Shown piece by piece: positions 53,837 through 62,280 of a DNA stretch of 64,000 nucleotides. A program made the position numbers and the translations under genes. How positions within the stretch are numbered: the first letter of the stretch is position 1; every line of letters starts with the position of its first letter. The DNA is from Kocuria rhizophila DC2201 (GTDB taxonomy: Bacteria > Actinomycetota > Actinomycetes > Actinomycetales > Micrococcaceae). The notes under the pieces are model-generated. The model saw nothing but the letters and a program-made list of their open reading frames with translations. It searched no databases and was not told the origin of the DNA. The DNA lies in assembly GCF_000010285.1 (NCBI RefSeq), contig NC_010617.1, forward strand, positions 2,542,001 through 2,606,000, given 5' to 3'.

Positions 53837-54898
53837 ATGACCACAACCCCCGTCCGCACTGCCGCCCCGGTCGCTCGGGGACCGGTGAGCGCCGCCCTCC
53901 TGAGCGTCCTGACCGGACCGGAGGACACCCCCGAAGCCGCGTACCGGGAGCTGGCGAGCGCCGTCGAGAACGCGGTGGAGACCACGCAGGGGGTGCTCGC
54001 CGATGAGGACGTCCAGCTGTCCCTGTTCCTGCTGTACCTGCTGCACTACGGCCCGGCCGAGTTCGTGACCGGGGATCGCGAGTGGGACCCCGAGCTGCTG
54101 CGCATCCGCGCGGTGCTCGAGGAGCGCTTCGAGCGCGAGCTGCGGGAGCAGGTACCCATGCCGGACCCCATGCCGCAGGACGGCGCCGAGCTCGTGGACA
54201 CGATGTTCGCGCTGACCGGCGGCGAGGAGAAGCCCACCCTGGCCACGTGGCTCGCGCGGCACCCCAGCGAGGAGATCCTGCGGGAGTTCCTGATCCACCG
54301 CTCCATCTACACGCTGCGCGAGGCGGACCCGCACTCGTGGGGCATTGCACGGCTGCGCGGGCGGGCGAAAGCCGCACTGGTGGAGATCCAGTCGGACGAG
54401 TACGGCGGCGGGCGCCCCGAGCGCGTGCACGCCACGATCTTCGCCCAGAGCATGCGCGGCGTCGGGCTGGACGACGCCCTGGACCGCTACCTGGACCTGG
54501 TGCCCGCGCCCACACTCGCGTCCATGAACGTGATGAGTCTCTTCGGGTTGCACCGCCGGCTGCGCGGGGCGATCGCCGGACACCTCGCGGCGTTCGAGAT
54601 GACCTCCTCGATCCCCAACAAGTACTACGGCCGCGCGTTCCGCAAGCTCGGCCACGGCACGGACGTGACCCACTACTTCGACGAGCACGTGGAGGCCGAC
54701 GCGGTCCACGAGCAGATCGCCGCGCGGGACCTCGCCGGGGCGCTGGCCCAGGACGAGCCGGAGCTGCTGGAGGACGTGCTGTTCGGCGCGGCCGCGTGTC
54801 TGTACGTGGACGGGCTCATGGGGGACCACATGCTGGCGTGCTGGAGCAGCGAGCGCTCCTCGCTGCGTGCGGACGACGCCGCTCGGGCGGCTCTGTGA
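53837..54898 (+). CDS. Iron-containing redox enzyme family protein (haem-oxygenase-like diiron fold)
   Basis: 353 aa, all-helical. Candidate metal ligands are in EIQSDEYGGGRPERVHATIF and FDEHVEADAVHEQIAARD, the E-x6-H and E/D-x2-H pattern of haem-oxygenase-like diiron oxidases, which is what the Haem_oxygenas_2 family is. The reaction is unknown; relatives include lyases and N-oxygenases. The last seven residues, ADDAARAAL, are encoded by a dispersed-repeat copy (54873-54882) ending at the stop. The next gene overlaps by four bases and encodes a CDGSH iron-sulfur protein, a plausible electron donor. Confidence 0.82.
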   Translation: MTTTPVRTAAPVARGPVSAALLSVLTGPEDTPEAAYRELASAVENAVETTQGVLADEDVQLSLFLLYLLHYGPAEFVTGDREWDPELLRIRAVLEERFERELREQVPMPDPMPQDGAELVDTMFALTGGEEKPTLATWLARHPSEEILREFLIHRSIYTLREADPHSWGIARLRGRAKAALVEIQSDEYGGGRPERVHATIFAQSMRGVGLDDALDRYLDLVPAPTLASMNVMSLFGLHRRLRGAIAGHLAAFEMTSSIPNKYYGRAFRKLGHGTDVTHYFDEHVEADAVHEQIAARDLAGALAQDEPELLEDVLFGAAACLYVDGLMGDHMLACWSSERSSLRADDAARAAL

Positions 54899-55320
54899 TC
54901 TCGTGGCAGTCCCCGGGTCCGGACGTGCCGCGCGAGGACGCGGCATCTGCCGAGGCGGCGCCCGACGGACAGGGGGCGGCCCCCGTTTCAACGGGTCGCG
55001 CGGCAGAGGCCCGAGCTGAGATTCACGGTGATGCTCGGACGGACGGGGACCGTCCCTCTCCTGCCGGGGCCGTCGAGGACCCCGTGGTCATCACCCCGTG
55101 CCCCAACGGGCCGCTGCTGGTGCGCGGTGACGTGCTGATCGCCCCGGAACCGGGGGCCGAGCCGCAGAAGCCCCCGCGCCGCGTCGTCGCCCTGTGCCGG
55201 TGCAACATGTCCTCGATCGCCCCGTTCTGCGACGGCTCCCACAAACTCGCGAACTTCCGCACGCGCCCGCCGCGCTACAACATCGGCAGCCCGCGGGAGG
55301 ACGCGGACCAGGAGGACTGA
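54895..55320 (+). CDS. CDGSH iron-sulfur domain protein
   Basis: 141 aa. The C-terminal half carries ALCRCNMSSIAPFCDGSH, the complete C-x-C-x2-S-x3-P-x-C-D-G-S-H motif that binds a redox-active [2Fe-2S] cluster through three Cys and one His. About 55 disordered residues precede it, beginning at GTG 54895, which overlaps the upstream stop (GTGA). VVITPCPNGPLLVRGDVLI is the first beta strand pair of the domain. It is very likely the redox partner of the diiron protein encoded just upstream. Confidence 0.88.
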   Translation: MISWQSPGPDVPREDAASAEAAPDGQGAAPVSTGRAAEARAEIHGDARTDGDRPSPAGAVEDPVVITPCPNGPLLVRGDVLIAPEPGAEPQKPPRRVVALCRCNMSSIAPFCDGSHKLANFRTRPPRYNIGSPREDADQED

Positions 55321-55394
55321 GGCCCAGGACGCGGGGCGGTGCAGAACGGCCCGCACGGCAGCCGCGCTTCCCCGCCTCTCTCCGGACGCAGAAC

Positions 55395-55426
55395 GGCGCC
55401 CCGCAGGCACGTGCCTGCGGGGCGCC
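55395..55426. terminator. Bidirectional terminator, perfect palindrome
   Basis: GGCGCCCCGCAGGCAC followed directly by its exact reverse complement (32 bases, no loop bases spare), between the CDGSH gene and the convergent tiny gene. Confidence 0.8.
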
Positions 55427-55444
55427 CTTGTCCGCGCTCGGACC

Positions 55445-55612
55445 TCAGTTCTCGGTGGCTGGGGTCTCGCCCTTGTTGTCGGTCATGGCGCCGACGCCCT
55501 CGTCGGCGGGCTCCGCGTCCACCTGGGTGTCACGGGCCATGGCCGCAGCCTCGTCCTGCGGGTTCATCTTGATGGACTCTTCGCCGGCATTGGCGGGGTT
55601 CTTCTCTGCCAT
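55445..55612 (-). CDS. Tiny acidic protein with GAMTD C-terminal motif (paralogue of 33277-33453)
   Basis: 55 aa: MAEKNPANAGEESIKMNPQD, EAAAMARDTQVDAEPADEGV and GAMTDNKGETPATEN. ATG 55612 is preceded by GGCAGGACC, a weak ribosome-binding site. It is bounded by a terminator and has no other open frame across it. The conserved C-terminal half (PADxGxGAMTDxxGxxPxTxN) matches the tiny gene at 33.3 kb. No membrane segment, no cysteine, net acidic, probably disordered. Role unknown. Confidence 0.7.
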   Translation of the reverse strand: MAEKNPANAGEESIKMNPQDEAAAMARDTQVDAEPADEGVGAMTDNKGETPATEN

Positions 55613-55872
55613 GGTCCTGCCCTCTCATGTGGACTGCTGATCGGCGGGATCACCGACATCCCCATTTTCGTCAGCGTGCTGTCCGCTGACAAGGAGGTGT
55701 CGGAGGCCACATTCCCGGGCCCCGTGTCAAGCACACGTCACGCTGTGACATGGGACGACGCACGGAGACACACACCTTGGGCTCGGGTTCGGGTGGTTTT
55801 TACGCTGAGGCGATTCACGCGGTAACCCGCCGGCACCCCGCCGGCACCGCCGCCCGCCGTGCAGGAGGAATC

Positions 55873-56787
55873 GTGCGCACACTCATCGTGCTGGCCCTCG
55901 TGGGCTTCGGAGCGCAGCTCGTGGACGGTTCCCTGGGCATGGCCTACGGCGTGACGTCCTCCACCCTGCTGCTGGCCGCCGGGCTGACCCCGGCGTCCGT
56001 GTCCGCGACGGTGCACCTCGCGGAGGTGGGCACCACGCTCGCGTCGGGGTTCTCGCACTGGCGCTTCGGCAACATCGACTGGCGCGTGGTGGGCTTCATG
56101 GCCGTGCCCGGCGGGATCGCGGCGTTCTTCGGCGCGCATCTGCTGACCGTCTCCGGCGACGCCGCCGCGCCGGTCATGTCCACCATCCTCCTGCTGCTCG
56201 GGGTCTACGTGGTGTGGCGGTTCCTCAGCATCGGCGGGCGGCGGCCCTCGTTCACCGGCCGCGTGCCCGCTGCGTTCCTGGTGCCCCTGGCCGCGGTGGC
56301 CGGGTTCATGGACGCGATCGGCGGCGGCGGGTGGGGGCCCGTGGGCACCCCCACCCTCCTGGCCTCGGGCAAGATCGCGCCCCGCAAGGTGATCGGCTCG
56401 ATCGACACGTCCGAGTTCGTGGTCAGCCTGGGCGCCTCCGCGGGATTCCTGCTGGCGCTCGGCAGCCAGAACATCGACTACGGGATGGTGGTGGCCCTGC
56501 TCATCGGCGGTGTGGCGGCCGCACCGCTCGCGGCATGGCTCGTGCGCCTGCTCGCCCCGCGCATTCTCGCGATCGGCGCGGGCGGGCTCATCATCGTGAC
56601 CAACGCGCGCACCCTTCTGCGGGTGAACGCCGTCCAGAACAGCCTTCCCGACGCCGCTCCGACCCTGGTCCTCGCGGGTCTCGCCGTGCTGTGGGCCGGA
56701 GCGCTCGTGTGGGTGATCCGCCGGGAGGTCGCGGACCGCCGCGCGGCACCCACGCGCACGGAGGTGCGGGTGCCGGAGAAGGTGTGA
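55873..56787 (+). CDS. TSUP (TauE/SafE) family permease
   Basis: 304 aa with about eight hydrophobic helices in two repeats: FGAQLVDGSLGMAYGVTSST and GFMDAIGGGGWGPVGTPTLL mark the repeated re-entrant motifs, each with the G-D-x-x-G-x-G pattern. The family moves sulfite, sulfonates or related anions. GTG 55873 follows AGGAGG at four bases. The 260-base upstream spacer (55613-55872) contains a plausible promoter, TTGGGC (from about 55776) with TACGCT about 18 bases later. Confidence 0.88.
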   Translation: MRTLIVLALVGFGAQLVDGSLGMAYGVTSSTLLLAAGLTPASVSATVHLAEVGTTLASGFSHWRFGNIDWRVVGFMAVPGGIAAFFGAHLLTVSGDAAAPVMSTILLLLGVYVVWRFLSIGGRRPSFTGRVPAAFLVPLAAVAGFMDAIGGGGWGPVGTPTLLASGKIAPRKVIGSIDTSEFVVSLGASAGFLLALGSQNIDYGMVVALLIGGVAAAPLAAWLVRLLAPRILAIGAGGLIIVTNARTLLRVNAVQNSLPDAAPTLVLAGLAVLWAGALVWVIRREVADRRAAPTRTEVRVPEKV

Positions 56788-56803
56788 GGGCGGCGTCGTC
56801 CTC
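56788..56803 (-). repeat. Intergenic copy of the dispersed repeat
   Basis: GGGCGGCGTCGTCC begins one base after the TSUP stop; exact core 56790-56799 in reverse orientation. Confidence 0.6.
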
Positions 56804-56894
56804 TCGGTTCCGGGACCTGGCCGGCACGCTGTCGGCGCGCCCTGTCGATGAGCGGCGAGCGCCGTAGAATCGACCCCGACGGAAGGAGAGCGAC

Positions 56895-57017
56895 ATGGCC
56901 GAACAGGCCCCCGAAGGGTCCGCCCTCACCCACCTGAGTCTTGATGATCTGGATGCGCTCATCGCCGTTTCGCAGAAACAACTCGCCGGCGTGAACGAGC
57001 TGCTTGCTGACCGTTGA
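56895..57017 (+). CDS. Small putative antitoxin upstream of a Doc-type gene
   Basis: 40 aa, MAEQAPEGSALTHLSLDDLD then ALIAVSQKQLAGVNELLADR, with GGAAGGAG before the ATG. The stop overlaps a TTG start of the Doc frame (TTGA), the usual coupling of toxin-antitoxin pairs. The sequence matches no antitoxin family I know well; the assignment rests on position and size. It is intact while the toxin is broken. Confidence 0.5.
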   Translation: MAEQAPEGSALTHLSLDDLDALIAVSQKQLAGVNELLADR

Positions 57018-57398
57018 CGCCCTGGGTTCAGCTGACCCGTGACGACGTGGTCAGGATCCACAATGCGGTGCTCCCGGCCCCGGTCCGGGATGAAGGTCTC
57101 CTTGCCAGCGCCGTGGACGAGTTACATGGGAGTTGAGCTGCATCCAAGCTTGGCCGCCAAGGCAGCGGCACTCCTGGCAGGGCTTTCCAGGAACCATCCC
57201 TTTGTGGACGGGAACAAGCGAACCACAATCGGTGCAGTCAGTGTCTTTCTGCTCGCGAATGGATATCGGCTTGTGTTCGGCAATGACGAAGAAGTGGCGA
57301 ATTTCGGGGAGATCACAGCCCAGGGTTCCGTGCACCACGAGTTCGTCTCAGCGTGGATCGCGGCGCATCTCGACGCTCTGCCCACCGGGACGCCCTGA
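57014..57398 (+). pseudogene. Doc/Fic-family toxin, frameshifted
   Basis: From TTG 57014 the first frame reads TPWVQLTRDDVVRIHNAVLP, APVRDEGLLASAVDEL, HGS and stop at 57125-57127. The rest of the protein is in another frame starting around 57127: GVELHPSLAAKAAALLAGLS, RNHPFVDGNKRTTIGAVSVF and LLANGYRLVFGNDEEV. The Fic motif HPFVDGNKRT is intact but separated from the N-terminus by a small deletion or frameshift. Doc toxins phosphorylate EF-Tu; this copy should be inactive unless the ribosome shifts frame. Confidence 0.75.
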
Positions 57399-57538
57399 TC
57401 CAAGGCTCGGGCTGTGTTCTCGCCTCACAGTCCCTCGAGGCCGGCCGGCGTGGGTCACGGTGTCGACCATGGGCCCTACCCTGTGAAAGTCTCGTGCTCA
57501 CGGTGCACGACGTCGACGAGCGCAGCTGAGGAGACACG

Positions 57539-58219
57539 ATGGGCAGCAGAGGCCACTTCATCATGGGCGTTCTGTTCGCCCTGCTGGGGCTTGCCCGCTT
57601 TCTCACCGGCGGTTCACCGGTCTTCGGATGGGTGTATCTCGGGGTGGGTGTGGCCTGGTTCTTGCTGGGTTGGCGTCTAAAACGCCGAGAGAATGCCGCT
57701 GCCGAGACCGCAGAGGGTGAAGCAGCTTCTTTGCCACAGGACCCCTCGTCGCTGGAGGGGGATCGGCACTCTCCGCATGATCCACCGGGCGGCCGGAGAC
57801 TGGCGCACTGCCCCCTCGTCCGCCTCATCTTCGAGCAGGACAGAGCCAGTTCACAGGAAACTCTTCTGGGCGCGGTCTCGACCGAACAGGAAGCGATCGA
57901 CTTCATTGCCAAGCGCAAGGCCGAGGGAACAGACAACAGGATCAGCTGCATCGAGATGCCGCTTCTCGACGCCGTCGACCCTCCTGCGAACGGCGACTGG
58001 GTGTACGCCATCGTCGGCGGAACCGACAACGTTCAGGACGAAAAAGGCAACATCGGCCCCTCTCCCAGGGCTGTGTTGGCGGACGAGAAGGCGGCACAAA
58101 CGGTGTACGACCGTCAGATCGAAGAAAACCCTTGGAGTCCGCCGTACCTGCTGAAACTCCGGCTCGGGGAGATCGTGAGCATCGAGAATTTCGGGCCGTT
58201 CCGTGAAGGACCCTGCTGA
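57539..58219 (+). CDS. Hypothetical membrane-anchored protein
   Basis: 226 aa. Two short N-terminal helices (HFIMGVLFALLGLARFLT and FGWVYLGVGVAWFLLGWRL), a charged linker, and a soluble domain of about 120 residues beginning HCPLVRLIFEQDRASSQETL and ending LGEIVSIENFGPFREGPC. GAGGAG precedes ATG 57539. I recognise no family. Base composition is lower in GC than the core genes, in line with an acquired patch from 56.9 to 58.8 kb. Confidence 0.6.
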   Translation: MGSRGHFIMGVLFALLGLARFLTGGSPVFGWVYLGVGVAWFLLGWRLKRRENAAAETAEGEAASLPQDPSSLEGDRHSPHDPPGGRRLAHCPLVRLIFEQDRASSQETLLGAVSTEQEAIDFIAKRKAEGTDNRISCIEMPLLDAVDPPANGDWVYAIVGGTDNVQDEKGNIGPSPRAVLADEKAAQTVYDRQIEENPWSPPYLLKLRLGEIVSIENFGPFREGPC

Positions 58220-58330
58220 GGTGATCGGGGCACAGGTGCCGTCCGATCGTCACCGTGACAGTCGGTCAGAACCCTTGGGCTGCTCTCATTTCCGCCCCGC
58301 GCGTGCCGCGAACCTCCAGCCTTCCAACAC

Positions 58331-58811
58331 CTAGTCCTCCAGGTGGTCGGGGAGGACAGCATCAGGCGGGACGGAATAGGCCTCGAAGCCCCGGGGTGCG
58401 AAGTGCCGGACAAGGTCATCCGCCCCTACGCTGAGAACGCCCCAATCCGGATACAGCGGCGCGCCCCAGCCGAACTGCCGGGTGGAGGAACACATGAAAT
58501 CCGGCATTCCCAGCTCAGCAATGCTGGCCATGGCGCCGTCAAGGTCCAGGGTCTGCTGAGCGCAGTCCAGGACCGTCAGGGTCACTCGTGTCGCATCCAC
58601 TTGCTCGTGCCGATGGCCCCGCCAACGGGCCAGTGCCCACGTGGCATGAGGGGCACGACCCCTCCAGGGCCTCCCGGAGGGTGTGCACGAAGTCTCCGGA
58701 CACAGCACCTCGGCAGGTGTCCCAGCCGGTCATGTCCTGCCCTGCCTCCAGTGCGAGGTGCCGGAGGTCATCCAGATCGCTGTTCCGCAGCTGGGCCACG
58801 CGCTCGCCCAC
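58331..58811 (-). pseudogene. Hypothetical gene interrupted by a frameshift
   Basis: Starting at GTG 58811, one codon after the etfA stop, the first frame reads MGERVAQLRNSDLDDLRHLA, LEAGQDMTGWDTCRGAVSGD and FVHTLREALEGS. Protein-like sequence then continues in another frame: HATWALARWRGHRHEQVDAT, RVTLTVLDCAQQTLDLDGAM and so on to HLED at 58331. Neither frame makes sense over the full length. The shift lies near 58630-58660. Family unknown. A sequencing error would give the same picture. Confidence 0.5.
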
Positions 58812-59756
58812 CTACCCCTTCCGCGCCCGCACCGTCTCGAGCAGCTGCGGGATGACCTTGTGGAGGTCTCCCACCACGCCGTAGTCCGCGATCTCGAAGA
58901 TTTGGGCGTTCTCGTCCTTGTTGATCGCCACGATCGTCTGGGAGGTCTGCATGCCCGCCCGGTGCTGGATGGCGCCGGAGACACCCGCGCACAGGTACAG
59001 CTGCGGGGACACCGTCACACCGGTCTGGCCCACCTGCGCGGCGTGCTCCACCCAGCCCGCGTCCACGGCCGCGCGGGACGCGCCCACTGCCGCACCGAGC
59101 TCGTCCGCGAGCTGCTCAATCAGGGAGAAGTCCTCGCCCACACCGCGGCCGCCGACCACCACGGTCTTGGCCTCGGTGAGCTTGGGGCGCGACGACGCCG
59201 GCGCGGCCTCCGTTCCCGTGACCGTGGCCGCCGGGCCGGACACCGTCACCGCCAGCGGCTTCACCTGAGGCGCCTGGCCCCCGCTCACCTCCTCGGTCTG
59301 CACCGAGTTGGGGGCGAGCGTGACGAACGCGAGCTCGGTGGTGGGCTCCGCCGTGGTGGTGTAGCCCCCGGCCAGCACGGACTTGGTCACGGTGCGGTCC
59401 TGCGCCACGCCCACCGCATCGGTGATGATCGCCGCCGAGTGGCGCACGGCCAGGCGGGCGAACCACTCGGTGGTGTCCGCGTCGTTGGCGCCCAGCACGA
59501 GCGTGGCGCCGGAGTCCGCCAGGGCGGCGTCGAGAAGTGCTGTGTCCGTCAGGGACAGGTCCGCGGCCTCCTGCTCCGGGACGAGCAGAGCGGCCACGCC
59601 GTAGCCGGCGAGCTCGTCGGCCAGGCCCTCGGGCTGGGGCTCGTGACTGAGCACGGTGACAGGATCTCCCCCGGCGAGGGTGCGCGCGAGCGTGAGCAGC
59701 TCGTGGTCCGGGGAGCGCAGCTGACGGGTGTGGCCGAGGTCTACGAGGACGTGCAT
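58812..59756 (-). CDS. etfA: Electron transfer flavoprotein alpha subunit
   Basis: 314 aa. The C-terminal FAD domain carries [20 protein letters not shown] and [20 protein letters not shown] followed by [12 protein letters not shown], the ETF-alpha signature. With EtfB it accepts electrons from acyl-CoA dehydrogenases such as the FadE encoded upstream. The interdomain linker ([13 protein letters not shown]) contains a near-copy of the dispersed repeat. Lies 133 bases after etfB. Confidence 0.95.
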   Translation of the reverse strand: MHVLVDLGHTRQLRSPDHELLTLARTLAGGDPVTVLSHEPQPEGLADELAGYGVAALLVPEQEAADLSLTDTALLDAALADSGATLVLGANDADTTEWFARLAVRHSAAIITDAVGVAQDRTVTKSVLAGGYTTTAEPTTELAFVTLAPNSVQTEEVSGGQAPQVKPLAVTVSGPAATVTGTEAAPASSRPKLTEAKTVVVGGRGVGEDFSLIEQLADELGAAVGASRAAVDAGWVEHAAQVGQTGVTVSPQLYLCAGVSGAIQHRAGMQTSQTIVAINKDENAQIFEIADYGVVGDLHKVIPQLLETVRARKG

Positions 59757-59889
59757 GGTGTTTCCTCTCGAACGCAGTGGAAGATCGTGGGTGCGGCGCG
59801 GGACGGGCCCGCAGCGACCCGGTGCGGTGGTCGCACCGCCTGGGACCGAGGCCCCGGGCCGCCGTGAGGCGCCCCGGGCCGCGCAGCCG

Positions 59890-60696
59890 TCAGAGCAGGC
59901 GGCGCTGCGCGAGGAAGTCCGCGAGCTGGATCCCGGCCTCGCCCTCGTCCTGCACCACGGTTCCCGCCTCGCGCGGGGGCCGGGCGGTGGCGGACTGCAC
60001 GGAGGCGGCCGCCGCGTCGCGCCCCACGGTGGAGGCCTCCACGCCGATCTCCGCGAGGCTCAGCACGGCCGAGGGCTTCTTCTTCGCGGCCATGATCGCC
60101 TTGAAGTTGGGGTAGCGCGGCTCGTTCGCCTGGTCGGTGACCGAGACGACCGCGGGGAAGTGCACCGCCACGGTCTGGGTGGCATCCGCTCCGGGGCGGG
60201 TCAGGGCCAGCCCGGTGTTCCCCTCGCCCCAGGCGACGCTGTCCGCGCGGGTCACGAGCGCGAAGTCCAGCCGCTCGGCGAGCATCGCGGGCATCACGGA
60301 GGTCTCCCCGTCCGTGGACGCAAGGCCCGTGAGCACCAGGTCCACCCCGCCGTGCTCCTCACCCACGTGCTGGATCGCGGCGGCGAGCGCCGCGGAGGTG
60401 CCGAGCGCGTCGGAGCCGGCCAGGGCGTCGTCGGCCACGTGGAACGCGGCGTCCGCGCCCATCTGCAGGGCCTTCTTCACGGCACCGGCGGCGTCCTCGG
60501 GGCCCACGGTCACGGCGATGATGGTGACCTCCGCCTCCGGAGCCGCCTCGCGCAGGGCGATGGCCGCCTCCAGGGGGTACTCGTCCAGCTCGGAGAGGAT
60601 CGACTCCCCGCGGTCCACGGTGAGGTCCTCCTGGAACGTGCGCTGCTTCTGGGCGTCCGGAACGTGCTTGACCGGAACCACGATGTTCGTGCTCAT
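59890..60696 (-). CDS. etfB: Electron transfer flavoprotein beta subunit
   Basis: 268 aa. [20 protein letters not shown] opening, [36 protein letters not shown] and the family signature [20 protein letters not shown] with AAKKKP are all present. AMP-binding partner of EtfA. Start ATG 60696 overlaps the citE-like stop by four bases (ATGA), tying it to the leucine-degradation operon. Confidence 0.95.
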   Translation of the reverse strand: MSTNIVVPVKHVPDAQKQRTFQEDLTVDRGESILSELDEYPLEAAIALREAAPEAEVTIIAVTVGPEDAAGAVKKALQMGADAAFHVADDALAGSDALGTSAALAAAIQHVGEEHGGVDLVLTGLASTDGETSVMPAMLAERLDFALVTRADSVAWGEGNTGLALTRPGADATQTVAVHFPAVVSVTDQANEPRYPNFKAIMAAKKKPSAVLSLAEIGVEASTVGRDAAAASVQSATARPPREAGTVVQDEGEAGIQLADFLAQRRLL

Positions 60697-61586
60697 CAGT
60701 TCTCCCTCGTCTCGGTGCGGGGCGTCTCGGTGCCAAGTTCATCGGTGCCGAGTGTGTCGGCGCGGCGTGCCTGGGCCACGGTGCGCTCCGCGTGGCGCAG
60801 CAGCGGCCCGTCGATCATGTGGCCCTCGAAGCGGAACACGCCGGGCGCGCCCTCCGCGGCGGCCAGCAGACGGCGCGCGTAGTCCACGTCCTCGGCGGTG
60901 GGCAGGTACGCCTCGCGAATCACGGCCACCTGGCCGGGATGGATGCACGCGGTGGCCGCGAACCCGCTGCCCGCGGCGTCCTCCGCCTCCGCGGCAAGGC
61001 CCTCGGTGTCCGCGATGTCCACGTGCACGGCGTCGATCGCGGCCTTCCCGTGGGCGCCCGCGGCCAGCAGCACCGCGGCGCGCGCGGCCACGGCCACGTC
61101 CCGGTAGGAGCCGCCCGGGCGGCGGCTGGAGCGCCCGCCCAGGGACGCCACCAGGTCCTCCGCGCCCCACATCAGGGCGACGACGCCGCTCTGCTCCGCG
61201 ATCTCGGACGCCGCCACGATCCCGGCGGCCGTCTCGCACAGCGCGATGACCTGCACGTCCGGCAGGGCGTCCATGACCCGGCGGACCTGCTCGGCGGACT
61301 CCGCCTTGGCGAGCATCACGGTTCGGAACGGGGTGCCGCGCACCGCGGCGAGGTCGTCCTCGAAGAACGGCGAGGCGGCGTCGTTGACGCGCACCACCGT
61401 GGTGGCAGGGTCCAGGTCCGCAGCGCGCACGTGATCCCGCGCCGCGGGCTTGGCCTCCGGGGCCACGGCGTCCTCGAGGTCGAGGATCACCGCGTCCGCC
61501 CGCTCGGCCGCCTTGGCGAAACGCTCGGGGCGGTCCGCCGGGCAGAAGAGGATGGCCGGGCCCATCGTGAACGTGGGGGTCGTCAT
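60696..61586 (-). CDS. HpcH/HpaI aldolase - citrate lyase beta (CitE-like) family lyase
   Basis: 296 aa TIM-barrel acyl-CoA lyase. LFCPADRPERFAKAAERADA with VILDLEDAVAPEAK (metal Glu and Asp), TVMLAKAESAEQVRR, IALCETAAGIV and VALMWGAEDLVASLGG are typical. In Mycobacterium the gene in this position (Rv2498c) is a stereospecific (R)-3-hydroxy-3-methylglutaryl-CoA lyase; the same gene order here suggests that role. The C-terminus ends with a TLGTDELGTETPRTETREN tail of small repeats. VNDAASPFF near the metal site contains a dispersed-repeat core (61375-61384). GGAAGGAG precedes ATG 61586. Confidence 0.9.
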   Translation of the reverse strand: MTTPTFTMGPAILFCPADRPERFAKAAERADAVILDLEDAVAPEAKPAARDHVRAADLDPATTVVRVNDAASPFFEDDLAAVRGTPFRTVMLAKAESAEQVRRVMDALPDVQVIALCETAAGIVAASEIAEQSGVVALMWGAEDLVASLGGRSSRRPGGSYRDVAVAARAAVLLAAGAHGKAAIDAVHVDIADTEGLAAEAEDAAGSGFAATACIHPGQVAVIREAYLPTAEDVDYARRLLAAAEGAPGVFRFEGHMIDGPLLRHAERTVAQARRADTLGTDELGTETPRTETREN

Positions 61587-62200
61587 GACTGCTCCTTCCC
61601 TGTCGGGTCCGCGACCGGGGCCGCGGCGTTCGTCGGTGCCTCCCGGCCGGGAAGTCCGGCCCCGGAGGTCTCCGCGGACTCGGGTGACCCGTCCCGGGGA
61701 GCCGGCGCGGCGTCGTCGTCGTGACCGGTGCCCGCGGGGGCGCCCTGCATGAGCACCGAGCGCACGCACGTGGCCACCACGGTGCCGTCCTGGTTGCGGC
61801 CCACGTGGCGGACCCTGATGATGCCCTGGCCCGGCCGGGATTTGGACGGGCGCGCGTCCAGGATCTCGGACTCGCTGTAAAGGGTGTCCCCGTGGTGCAT
61901 GGGGTGCGGGAACGCGACCTCCTCGAAGCCCAGGTTCGCCACGATCGTGCCCTGCGTGAGCTGCGCGACGGACGCGCCCACGATGATCGACAGCGTCATC
62001 ATGGAGTTCACCAGCCGCTCCCCAAACTCCTGGCGCTCGCTCCACGCGGCGTCCAGGTGCAGGGACTGCGTATTCATGGTGAGCGTGGTGAACAGGACGT
62101 TGTCCGCCTCCGTGACGGTGCGCCCGGGGGCGTGCTTGTACACGGCGCCCACCTCGAACTCGTCGAAGTACAGCCCGCGCTGCTCGATGACCTTGGCCAT
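61583..62200 (-). CDS. MaoC-like hydratase/dehydratase
   Basis: 205 aa. Hotdog hydratase with RTVTEADNVLFTTLTMNTQS then LHLDAAWS (catalytic D and H), LVNSMMTLSIIVGASVAQLT, and FPHPMHHGDTLYSESEILDA. It follows the fadE gene and overlaps the citE-like start, matching Rv2499c. The last 45 residues form an Ala/Pro/Asp tail containing GHDDDAAPAPRDG from a dispersed-repeat copy (61707-61716), beyond the end of the fold. AAGGAGG lies before ATG 62200. Confidence 0.9.
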   Translation of the reverse strand: MAKVIEQRGLYFDEFEVGAVYKHAPGRTVTEADNVLFTTLTMNTQSLHLDAAWSERQEFGERLVNSMMTLSIIVGASVAQLTQGTIVANLGFEEVAFPHPMHHGDTLYSESEILDARPSKSRPGQGIIRVRHVGRNQDGTVVATCVRSVLMQGAPAGTGHDDDAAPAPRDGSPESAETSGAGLPGREAPTNAAAPVADPTGKEQS

Positions 62201-62280
62201 GCGGTCCTCCTTGCCGGTGCGCCCCGCAAAGGGGCGGCGCGTTCGGTCGTGCTCGGGTGACGTGGTGCCGGGAGCCCCGG

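Noticed and set aside
57014-57398. Programmed frameshifting to produce active Doc toxin
   Set aside because: No slippery heptamer or downstream pseudoknot is evident near 57110-57130, and bases appear to be missing between the two halves. Simple decay is more likely.
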